From contig NZ_CALHIQ010000117.1 in NCBI RefSeq assembly GCF_938030725.1, positions 1 through 13,696 of the forward strand: 13,696 nucleotides of DNA. The letters are read 5' to 3'. This DNA comes from an uncultured Fretibacterium sp. (GTDB lineage Bacteria > Synergistota > Synergistia > Synergistales > Aminobacteriaceae). The notes under the pieces were generated by a model that saw only the letters and a list, made by a program, of their open reading frames with translations, did no database searches and was not told where the DNA came from. The position numbers and the translations under genes were made by a program. Shown here in pieces: positions 1 to 7,849 of this stretch. How positions within the stretch are numbered: position 1 is the stretch's first letter; the number at the start of each line of letters is the position of its first letter.

Positions 1-290
1 GTAACGCTCGGACCTCCTCAATGCAGGGCGTTTCTCCAGATGCACTGCGTCGGGACACGCCCCCGTATCGCGTTCCGGCCCTCCCGCAGCACCGGCGCGC
101 CGGGCCGATGCCCGACGGTCCCCCGGCGTTGCGCCGTCGGACCGTCCCGCAGGTGAACGCCTGCCGGTTTGTCGAAAGGAGGAGCCAGGGGGACTTCATG
201 CTTCAAGCTCATGCCTCACAGCACTTTTCCATATAAGTATACCATGACCGCCGGGCGCGGCGCCCCAGGTCCGCATATAGGGAGCATTAT
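1..290. other. Left-edge region with no supportable gene
   Basis: No convincing gene is seen here. Short open frames exist on both strands but none has a well-placed ribosome site or a recognisable protein. The stretch is GC-rich and full of short inverted repeats, with a compact hairpin at 114-146. On the minus strand there is an extended -10-like element, TGGTATACT (about 233-241), without a recognisable -35. If real it would drive transcription leftwards out of the window. The stretch may be the intergenic end of a neighbouring gene. Confidence 0.4.
114..146. repeat. Compact GC-rich hairpin (REP-like)
   Basis: GACGGTCC (114-121) pairs with GGACCGTC (139-146), and inside it CGGCG (124-128) pairs with CGCCG (132-136) around a TTG loop. 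No T-run follows on either strand, so it does not look like an intrinsic terminator. It could be a repetitive extragenic palindrome or a structured RNA end. Only one copy is visible in this window. Confidence 0.35.
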
Positions 291-329
291 AAAAACAAGG
301 AGGAACCCGCTCCTCAGCGAGTTCCTCCT
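291..329 (-). terminator. Rho-independent terminator after the LprI-like gene
   Basis: On the minus strand a stem AGGAGGAAC / GTTCCTCCT (321-329 with 298-306) continues after one mismatch into CGCT/AGCG around a CCTC tetraloop. It is followed by TTG and then TTTTT (plus-strand A-run at 291-295). It lies about 40 nt beyond the stop of the 371-1093 gene and closes that transcription unit. Confidence 0.85.
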
Positions 330-370
330 GCCATTCCGGACGGTTCGGGGACCAAAGAGGCCGGAGCGCG

Positions 371-1093
371 CTACGGCTTCGGCAGCCGCTGACGGACGTA
401 GGTCCCATCAAGCGTCACGTCCACGTCCGGGGCGATATCCGGGGACACCACCACCTGCACGCTGTCGCCCTTAAAGGTGAAGGTCGCGCTTCCCTGCCCA
501 TCGTACTCTCCGTCGGCCTTGAGCACTCCCTTCCGCACCGTGCCCCCACCGGACCAGTAGCGGTATTCGACGTCCTTCGGCCCCAGGACCAGGTTAGCCT
601 CCATACCGACTTTGACCTCTCCGGCCTCCTTGTCGGTCCACCGGACGGAGAGCCAGCTCGTTTCCCGGTCATCCTCGCGCCGGACGTAATAGCCCTGGGG
701 GCCGTCGGGGCGATCCTGAAGGAAGATTCGCTCCGCGAGGTCCGGCAGCGCATCTGTACGCATTCCGGTCACCGCCGTATAGGCTTCGAGGGCCGTGTAG
801 CCGTCGTCCGTCATATAGCGCCTGGCCTCCGCGTCGCGCCCCTTCCTCACCCACTCCTCCTGTTCCGCCTTCAGAGCCTTTATCCCCGCCTTCGAGAGGC
901 CCCCCTCCTTCAGGAGCCTGGACCATTCTTCGTTCAGAGCTCTGTCGGCCTTGGCGAAGTCCGGGTCCTTCATCATCTCGCGATACTCCGCATCGCTCAG
1001 CCCCGCGGCCGGCCCCGCCAGCGCGCCGAGACAGAGCGCCCCACAGGCGGCAAACGCCGCCAACAGGCCAAAAAGACGTGAGGGTCGTACCAT
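371..1093 (-). CDS. Secreted protein with an LprI/DUF1311-like segment
   Basis: A 240-residue protein with an N-terminal signal peptide (basic start, hydrophobic stretch about residues 8-30, small residues before LSD), so it is exported. Residues about 36-115 have the pattern of the lysozyme-inhibitor LprI N-terminal / DUF1311 domain: AxRALNEEWSRLL, then LKAEQEEWVRKGRDAEARR, the usual 'short helix, Gln/Glu-Trp, Arg-Asp-Ala-Glu' arrangement. The usual cysteines of that family are missing. Residues about 130-235 are probably a beta-rich C-terminal domain that I do not recognise. The ATG has AAGGAGG ten bases upstream (plus-strand 1104-1110). It follows the 1159-1617 gene by 65 nt, which suggests one transcript. 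The role is unknown; periplasmic or lysozyme-inhibitor-like is only a family-based guess. Confidence 0.75.
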   Translation of the reverse strand: MVRPSRLFGLLAAFAACGALCLGALAGPAAGLSDAEYREMMKDPDFAKADRALNEEWSRLLKEGGLSKAGIKALKAEQEEWVRKGRDAEARRYMTDDGYTALEAYTAVTGMRTDALPDLAERIFLQDRPDGPQGYYVRREDDRETSWLSVRWTDKEAGEVKVGMEANLVLGPKDVEYRYWSGGGTVRKGVLKADGEYDGQGSATFTFKGDSVQVVVSPDIAPDVDVTLDGTYVRQRLPKP

Positions 1094-1125
1094 GTCCGTC
1101 GTTCCTCCTTAATAAGCCAATCGTC

Positions 1126-1143
1126 CGGGGGGCAGTCCCCCCG
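1126..1143. other. Intercistronic G6/C6 hairpin
   Basis: CGGGGGG and CCCCCCG form a perfect 7-bp stem around a 4-nt loop between the two secreted-protein genes. No T-tract follows on the minus strand, so it is not a standard intrinsic terminator. It may act as an mRNA processing or stability element, or nothing at all. Confidence 0.4.
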
Positions 1144-1158
1144 CCGGATGCCTGCAGG

Positions 1159-1617
1159 CTAAAACTCCGTCATCAACAGGGAGCCGTCCTCGCCGCTCTG
1201 GTCCAGGACGAAGCGCCGCGTCACGCCCTCCCCGTCCACGTAGGAGATCCCGTTGTTGGGTATGGTACCGAAAAACATCATGCGGACCAGGAGCGGGCGC
1301 CCCGGCAGCAACTCCTTCTGCCCGTACCGTTCCTCGACGTCGAAGCTCACCTTCCCCTCCTCGCTTATCTCCGTGAAGGTGAGCCTAAGCACCTTGAGGT
1401 CCCGCACCGCCCTCTCCGCCGACAGGAGGACCTTCGCCTGAGGTTCCCCCTCAAAGGCGGTGCACTCGTCGTATTCCGTGACGCCGGCCAGCGCGTCCTC
1501 CGCCCACTCCGCCCGCACCTCCGGCGCGGCGGCGGCCGGCGCCGCCAGCGTCAGGACCGCCAGAGCCGCCAGCACGAGGACGAACCCACCCGCAAACTTC
1601 TCAACCATGCTCCTCAT
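1159..1617 (-). CDS. Hypothetical secreted protein, 152 aa
   Basis: A clear Sec signal peptide (hydrophobic residues about 11-26, APAAAA cleavage region near residue 30) leaves a mature part of about 120 residues with one cysteine and alternating beta-strand-like segments. I do not recognise the family. The chosen ATG has GGAGG eight bases upstream; a second ATG three codons in has no spacing for a ribosome site. It lies 69 nt after livF and 65 nt before the LprI-like gene, so these two secreted proteins probably form the tail of the liv transcript or a small unit of their own. No clear promoter was seen between livF and this gene. Confidence 0.7.
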   Translation of the reverse strand: MRSMVEKFAGGFVLVLAALAVLTLAAPAAAAPEVRAEWAEDALAGVTEYDECTAFEGEPQAKVLLSAERAVRDLKVLRLTFTEISEEGKVSFDVEERYGQKELLPGRPLLVRMMFFGTIPNNGISYVDGEGVTRRFVLDQSGEDGSLLMTEF

Positions 1618-1678
1618 GTTACGTACCTCCGTTCCGTTTCCGTCGCGGCGCCCATTTCCGCCGCCTCAATAGAAGCTT

Positions 1679-1705
1679 AAAAAACGCTATCCGCCGAGGT
1701 AGGCG
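1679..1705 (-). terminator. Weak terminator candidate at the livF stop
   Basis: On the minus strand CGCCTA / TAGCG form a short bulged stem overlapping the livF stop codon, followed immediately by TTTTTT (plus-strand A-run 1679-1684). The stem is only about five pairs with a bulge, so termination would be partial at best. It may reduce read-through into the two secreted-protein genes. Confidence 0.3.
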
Positions 1706-2412
1706 CTCCGGACGCGCGCGTCGTTCAAGAGCTCCTCTCCCGTTCCGGAGAGGGCCACGGCGCCCACCTCCAGGACGTAGGCCCTGTGCGCGATCTTCAG
1801 CGCGGCCCAGGCGTTCTGCTCCACCAACAGGATGGTCCGGCCCTGCGCGTTGATGGCGCGGATGATGTTGAACACCTCCTCCACCAGGATAGGGGCCAGG
1901 CCCAGCGACGGCTCGTCCAGCATCAGGAGGTTCGGTCGGCTCATCAGGGCGCGGCCCACGGAAAGCATCTGCTGCTCGCCGCCGGAGAGCGTTCCGCCCT
2001 TCTGCCTCCGCCGCTCCCTGAGGCGCGGAAAGAGCGTGAAGACGTGCTCCAGGTCCTCCTCAACGCCTGCGGCGTCGTTCCGCGTCCAGGCCCCCAGCCG
2101 CAGGTTCTCCTCCGCCGTCAGGTGGGGCAGGATGCGGCGACCCTCCGGGCTCAGGGCGATGCCCATCTTCACGCGGTCCTCCGTGGGCCTGTCCTGCAGG
2201 GGGACCGTCTTTCCATCGGGGGTCCGGAGGTCCATGCGCGCCGCGCGGGACGGCGTCAACCCCATGATGGAGCGGATGACGCTGCTCTTGCCCGCGCCGT
2301 TCGCGCCGATGAGCGTCACGACCTGTCCCTCCTCGATGGAGAGGGACACGTCGCGCACCGCGTGGATTGCGCCATAGTGCACGTTCAGCTTTTCTAACTC
2401 AAGCAGGCTCAT
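1687..2412 (-). CDS. livF: LIV-family ABC transporter ATP-binding protein LivF
   Basis: One of the two ATPases that power uptake of branched-chain or related amino acids through LivH/LivM; cytoplasmic face of the inner membrane. It is 241 residues, the normal LivF length. Visible motifs are Walker A GANGAGKS (36-43), signature LSGGEQQM (142-149) and Walker B NLLMLDEP (161-168), followed by SLGLAP. At the switch position the sequence is LLVEQN, with Gln instead of His, as is usual for LivF. The ATG lies 1 nt after the livMG stop, with AAGGAGG inside the end of livMG, so translation is coupled. The substrate cannot be fixed from sequence; branched-chain amino acids are the default for the family. 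Confidence 0.95.
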   Translation of the reverse strand: MSLLELEKLNVHYGAIHAVRDVSLSIEEGQVVTLIGANGAGKSSVIRSIMGLTPSRAARMDLRTPDGKTVPLQDRPTEDRVKMGIALSPEGRRILPHLTAEENLRLGAWTRNDAAGVEEDLEHVFTLFPRLRERRRQKGGTLSGGEQQMLSVGRALMSRPNLLMLDEPSLGLAPILVEEVFNIIRAINAQGRTILLVEQNAWAALKIAHRAYVLEVGAVALSGTGEELLNDARVRSAYLGG

Positions 2413-2413
2413 C

Positions 2414-4311
<1,898 letters not shown>

Positions 4312-4315
<4 letters not shown>

Positions 4316-5208
4316 ATCTTGTCCTCCATTTTCTCGCCCAGGAGCCCCGTGGGGCGGAACAGCAGGATGAGGATCAGGATCAGGAAGGCGAAGGCGTCCT
4401 TGTAGCCCGAAACCACCGGGAAGAAGGCCACGAACATGATCTCCACGAACCCCAGGAGGAGGCCGCCGATCATGGCGCCCGGCACGGAGCCGATGCCGCC
4501 CAGCACCGCGGCGATGAAGGCCTTGATGCCCGGCGTCATGCCCATGAAGGGCTCCACCCGCGGATAGCGCAGCGCCCACAGGATGCCCGCCACGGCCGCG
4601 AGGGCGGAGCCGATGCCGAACGCCAGGGCGATGATGCGATTTACCGAAACGCCCATCATGCGCGTCGCCTCGATGTCGAAGGAGATGGCGCGCATGGCGA
4701 GGCCCGGCTTCGTCCGGTAGATAACCCACACGAGGAGGGCGACCAGCAGGAAGGAGATGGCGGGGACGACCAGCCCCAGCGGGATGAGGCGCACGCCGCC
4801 GCCCACCAGGATGGGCTTCATCAGGAGCGGGGGCTGCACCACGGGGCGCGGCATTCCGGTGAAGACGACGACGGCGAAGTTCTCGATGAAGAAGGAAACG
4901 CCGATGGCGCTGATGAGCGCGGAGATGCGCGGCGCGCGGCGCAGCGGACGGTAGGCGATGCGGTCCACCAAAAGCCCGCAGGCCGTCGTGCCGGCGACGG
5001 CGACGGCGACGCCCAGGATCCACGGGAGCCTGTAGACGATGGTCGCAAAGTACACGAAATAGGCCCCCAGCATGAAGATGTCACCGTGGGCGAAGTTGAT
5101 GAGGCGCAGGATGCCGTAGACCATCGTGTAGCCCACCGCGATCAGCCCGTAGAGCGAGCCCAGGCTCAGGGCGTTGACGAAATGCTGGACGAAGATGTTG
5201 AGAGTCAA
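4312..5208 (-). CDS. livH: LIV-family ABC transporter permease LivH
   Basis: Inner-membrane permease, 298 residues from the chosen start and almost entirely hydrophobic. It has the LivH signature GYTMVYGILRLINFAHGD (26-43) and an EAA-like cytoplasmic loop MRAISFDIEATRMMG (172-186). It pairs with LivM to form the amino-acid channel. I chose the TTG at 5208 because GGGAGGT sits six bases upstream and the N-terminus then matches family length. An in-frame ATG at 5226 would add six residues but has no ribosome site and starts almost on the T-run of the upstream terminator. The stop overlaps the livMG start by four bases (ATGA). The confidence covers the gene; the exact start is about 0.75. Confidence 0.93.
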
Positions 5209-5237
5209 GCCATTACCTCCCTGCATCCGAAAAATTC

Positions 5238-5274
5238 AAAAAAGGGGGAAGGGCCTGAGCAAGGCCCCTCCCCC
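5238..5274 (-). terminator. Intrinsic terminator between livJ and livH
   Basis: On the minus strand GGGGGA, one mismatch, then GGGCC pairs with GGCCC and TCCCCC around a 7-nt loop (5244-5274), followed directly by TTTTTT (plus A-run 5238-5243). It lies 46 nt after the livJ stop and only about 30 nt before the livH start. livH, livMG and livF must therefore be expressed by read-through, which fits binding protein being needed in excess. Confidence 0.85.
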
Positions 5275-5320
5275 GTCCTGTCGCTCTCAAGCGAAGGGCG
5301 TGCCGAAGCGCTACGGGGAA

Positions 5321-6463
5321 CTAAATCTCCGGCTTCACCAGTCCGAGGAAGGTCTTCTTTCCGTTCCGAATCTCGACGATCCCCATCTCCTTCTCCGCGT
5401 CGTGGGTGGCGTTGATCGTGGTCATCCCCGTGACGGTCGGCAGGTCCTTCGTCCCCTCCAGGGCGTCGCGGATCTTCTCCGGCTCGGCGCTCCCCGCGCG
5501 CGTGATGGCGTCCGCCAGCATGACGTAGCAGTCGTAGCCCAGGGCGCAGTTCACGTTCGGGGCCTTGTCCGGGTGCTCCTTGTTCCACTCCGCGGTGAAC
5601 TGGGCTGCCACGGGGTTCATGTTCTCCATCGAGGGGTCATAGGCGAAGGTGGTGTGCAGGAAGCCCTCCACCGCGTCGCCGCCCAGCGTGACGATCTCCG
5701 GGTTGTCCATGGCGTCCGCGCCGATGAAGCGGAACTCCGCCCCCAGCTCCCGCGCCTGCTTCAGGACGATGGCGCCCTCCGCGAAATAGGCGGGGAGGAA
5801 GACGATGTCCGGCTTCTTGCTGATCAGCTCCGTCAGCTGCGCCGTGAAGTCCTGGTCGCCGGACTGGTACTTCAGCTCCGCCACGATCTCGCCGCCCATC
5901 TTCTCGTAGGCCTGCTTGAAGAAGGCGCCGAGGCCGACGCTGTAGTCGTTGGTGACGTCCACCAGCGTCGCCGCCCTCTTGAAGTCGAGGTTCTTGAAGG
6001 CGTAGGTCGCGGCGCCGGCGCCCTGGAACGGGTCGATGAAGCAGGCGCGGAAGTAGTACCGCTTGCCCTGGGTCACCAGCGGGTTGGTGCAGGAGGTGCC
6101 GATCACGGGGACCCCCGCCTTCTCCGCCACCTCACCGCCCGCCATGGCCAGCGAGGAGCCATAGGTGCCAATGATGGCGTTGACCTTGTCGTTCTCGATG
6201 AGGCGCGTGACGGCGTTGGCCGCCTCCACCTTGTCGGACTTGTTGTCCACCACGATGAGCTCAACCTTCTTGCCGAGGATCTCAGGGTTCAGCTTATGGG
6301 CCAGCTGCGTGCCCTCAAGCTCCAGTTGCCCGCCAAAGGCGTTCTGCCCCGTCAGACAGTTGAAGACCCCGATCCGGATGACGTCGTCCGCTCCCATGGA
6401 CGCGCCGGCGATCGTCAGCGCCAGGGCCGACGCCAGCAGGAGAGCCGTGAAAAACTTACGCAT
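5321..6463 (-). CDS. livJ: Branched-chain amino acid-binding protein LivJ-like
   Basis: Periplasmic solute-binding protein (type 1 fold, Leu/Ile/Val-binding family) that delivers substrate to LivH-LivM. It is 380 residues from the chosen ATG, which begins MRKFFTALLL, a clear Sec signal, and has GAAGGAG about ten bases upstream. A longer open frame to 6538 adds 25 polar residues ahead of the signal and is unlikely. There is no lipobox cysteine, so the mature protein is free in a periplasm. Family landmarks are IRIGVFNCLTGQNA (29-42), the ligand-site segment IIGTYGSSLAMAGG (97-110), GVPVIGTSCTNP (117-128) and DYSVGLG (173-179). It is the first gene of the transporter operon, and a terminator follows it. 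Ligand specificity is inferred only from the family. Confidence 0.93.
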   Translation of the reverse strand: MRKFFTALLLASALALTIAGASMGADDVIRIGVFNCLTGQNAFGGQLELEGTQLAHKLNPEILGKKVELIVVDNKSDKVEAANAVTRLIENDKVNAIIGTYGSSLAMAGGEVAEKAGVPVIGTSCTNPLVTQGKRYYFRACFIDPFQGAGAATYAFKNLDFKRAATLVDVTNDYSVGLGAFFKQAYEKMGGEIVAELKYQSGDQDFTAQLTELISKKPDIVFLPAYFAEGAIVLKQARELGAEFRFIGADAMDNPEIVTLGGDAVEGFLHTTFAYDPSMENMNPVAAQFTAEWNKEHPDKAPNVNCALGYDCYVMLADAITRAGSAEPEKIRDALEGTKDLPTVTGMTTINATHDAEKEMGIVEIRNGKKTFLGLVKPEI

Positions 6464-6610
6464 CACACCATCACTCCTTCCCGATTTTCCCCGTGGCCGG
6501 TCGCCCCGGGGCAAAAAATTTCCGACTGTTATGAACATGGGTCTGCCCCTTTCGGGGAGCCATGCGGTTGACCGTTTAACTCAGCCAATGTTTGCATTAT
6601 TTAAAATGTT

Positions 6611-6639
6611 ATTTTACCCCATCCGCTCCCGATACGCAA
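6611..6639 (-). promoter_or_regulatory. Candidate livJ promoter
   Basis: On the minus strand TTGCGT (6639-6634) is separated by 17 bases from TAAAAT (6616-6611), matching TATAAT at five of six bases and TTGACA at three. It would start transcription about 140 nt ahead of livJ. The leader in between holds a small CTCCCC/GGGGAG-type hairpin near 6545-6560 but nothing recognisable as a riboswitch. This is the best sigma-70-like match in the 286-nt gap between livJ and the upstream gene. Confidence 0.4.
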
Positions 6640-6678
6640 CGGGGGCGTTCTGCGGCTTCAGGCAGCGGCGCCCCCGTT
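6638..6678. other. Strong hairpin downstream of the 198-aa gene
   Basis: AACGGGGGCG (6638-6647) pairs perfectly with CGCCCCCGTT (6669-6678); a smaller CTGC/GCAG stem can form inside the loop. It sits after the 6750-7346 gene on the minus strand, where a terminator is expected, but on that strand no T-run follows. On the plus strand only TTTT follows. It may be an imperfect terminator or a transcript-end protector, and it borders the candidate livJ promoter. Confidence 0.45.
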
Positions 6679-6749
6679 TTGAGGCTAGTCGTCTCTTTCC
6701 GACCGCCAAGGGTAAGCGTGTGGAGCGGCTGGCTTCCTCGCCGGTCCCG

Positions 6750-7346
6750 TCAGTCGTTCCACTCGGTTTCCAGGGAGAGGATGGCCCAGGTGTCCTTCCC
6801 GTTCCACTTGTACGGCTTGGCCACGGCCTGGAACTTCGCGGGGCGCTCCTTTTTGTTCTCCACGTTGTAGAGCTCGCCGCTCATGTTGACGACCTTCCCC
6901 TCGCGGGAGGCCTGCTGTACGTCGGCATAGTACACCGTTTCGCCCTCTGCCTTCTCGAAGTGGTAGAGCTTTCCGTCGAAGTGGCAGCGCGGGTCGGAGT
7001 CCGTCACGCTCTGGTTCTTCAGGTCCAGGTCGAAGTACTTCTTCACGGACTCGACGACGAACTTCCCCTCGATCGTCAGGGTCCCATGGGGACACTCCTT
7101 GTCCTTGCAGAGCTTGATGCGGCTCTTGTAGTTGTTGATGTAGTTATGCCGGATGCCGAAGCGGATCAGGTCCGAAACGTCGAGGTCCAGGTCGAAGTCG
7201 TAGAGACCCACCTCCGTGAAGTTGCTGATGAAGACGCTCATCCTACGCATCTCATCCTTGCCGAACTGCGCCGCCGACGCCCCGCAGGCCAACGTCAGCG
7301 CCAGCAGCGCAGCGAGGACCACAGAAGCCTTCAACCGTTTTTTCAT
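6750..7346 (-). CDS. Hypothetical exported protein, 198 aa
   Basis: The protein starts MKKRLKASVVLAALLALTLA, a textbook export signal. Cleavage could be by signal peptidase I after the ASAA region (about residue 26). Cys21 within LTLAC makes a lipoprotein possible but the lipobox is poor. The mature part contains an unusual conserved-looking stretch, IRFGIRHNYINNY (61-73), three cysteines (80 and 85 in LCKDKECPHG, and 121 in DPRCHF) and many charged residues. I do not recognise a named family. The ATG has GGAGGG eight bases upstream. It stands alone between the divergent AT-rich region and the livJ operon, with its own candidate promoter, so it is probably a single-gene unit. Confidence 0.75.
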   Translation of the reverse strand: MKKRLKASVVLAALLALTLACGASAAQFGKDEMRRMSVFISNFTEVGLYDFDLDLDVSDLIRFGIRHNYINNYKSRIKLCKDKECPHGTLTIEGKFVVESVKKYFDLDLKNQSVTDSDPRCHFDGKLYHFEKAEGETVYYADVQQASREGKVVNMSGELYNVENKKERPAKFQAVAKPYKWNGKDTWAILSLETEWND

Positions 7347-7447
7347 AGTTTGATCCCTCCATAAAAATTTTCTTTCACGACGCTACCTTGGGGCTCCCCG
7401 GCTGTGACGGCAGTGATCTCCACCACAGCTCAACCCAAAGTTCTTTT

Positions 7448-7476
7448 ATTATAATAGCTATTTGAGGGCCAGTACA
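7448..7476 (-). promoter_or_regulatory. Candidate promoter of the 198-aa exported protein
   Basis: On the minus strand a perfect TATAAT (7453-7448) lies 17 bases after TGTACT (7476-7471), a poor -35. The transcript would begin near 7441 and carry a leader of about 95 nt with a possible GCTGTG/CACAGC stem at 7401-7429. The perfect -10 is also partly explained by local A+T richness. Confidence 0.45.
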
Positions 7477-7547
7477 CCCCTCGCTGAGCGATCGACGTGG
7501 TGTTTTCGCTAGATTGTCAATCCAAGAGGTTAAGCCAGCTCTGACCT

Positions 7548-7564
7548 TGCACCCGCTGGGTGCA
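7548..7564. repeat. Perfect 7-bp inverted repeat
   Basis: TGCACCC and GGGTGCA flank a GCT loop. No T-run follows on either strand, so it is not a terminator. It lies about 100 bp upstream of the candidate secretion-locus promoter and could be a protein-binding site or the hairpin of a small RNA. No other evidence supports either. Confidence 0.4.
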
Positions 7565-7645
7565 GCAGAAAACGTGAAAAAACCGTCTTGGTCACATCCA
7601 CATCTTAAAAACCTTGCCCGTGGATTTTTGGTCTAAAAACCCATT

Positions 7646-7679
7646 GACTCAGAGTCTTAAGATTGATAGTCTTTAAAGA
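7646..7679. promoter_or_regulatory. Clustered palindromes over the secretion-locus -35 (operator candidate)
   Basis: Three short perfect palindromes lie almost end to end: GACTCAGAGTC (7646-7656), TCTTAAGA (7655-7662) and TCTTTAAAGA (7670-7679). The last two are variants of one element (AGTCTTAAGAT and AGTCTTTAAAGAT), and the candidate -35 TTGATA lies between and overlapping them. This layout is what a repressor or activator site looks like, but the elements are short and AT-rich. Confidence 0.35.
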
Positions 7680-7692
7680 TGCTCTTTAAAAT
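7663..7692 (+). promoter_or_regulatory. Candidate promoter of the type I secretion locus
   Basis: TTGATA (7663-7668) matches TTGACA at five of six bases and is followed after 18 bases by TAAAAT (7687-7692), five of six to TATAAT. Transcription would start near 7700 and give a leader of about 150 nt before the TolC-like gene. It is the best sigma-70-like match in the gap; a nearby TTGACT at 7644 has no good partner. Confidence 0.5.
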
Positions 7693-7849
7693 AATACGTG
7701 TTGAGGCTCCTTATTTTTGATTGAATCATTACTGATAAAACGAATAAGGGTTCAAAAAGCGTTTGCGTGATGGTTGATTTGGATTGTTTGTGCTTTGCTG
7801 AAGCACTTTTAAGAGTTTTTGGGACCACTTTTTTAAGGAGGCAACAATT

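Larger units (their letters stand above)
7347..7849. other. AT-rich divergent intergenic region
   Basis: A 503-bp gap between divergent genes, markedly richer in A+T than the coding DNA on both sides. It holds a candidate minus-strand promoter (7448-7476), a candidate plus-strand promoter (7663-7692), several short perfect palindromes (7481-7491, 7548-7564, 7646-7656, 7655-7662, 7670-7679, 7718-7728) and a loose hairpin at 7401-7429. No gene was found; the open frames here are short, AT-driven and lack ribosome sites. The composition suggests a regulatory region, or the border of a segment with a different history. Confidence 0.6.

Noticed and set aside
18..236. Small open frames at the left edge on both strands
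   Set aside because: No spaced ribosome site and no recognisable protein; the frames are expected by chance in GC-rich inverted-repeat DNA.
5321..6538. LivJ starting at 6538
   Set aside because: This start puts 25 polar residues ahead of a normal signal peptide and has no good ribosome site; the ATG at 6463 has both.
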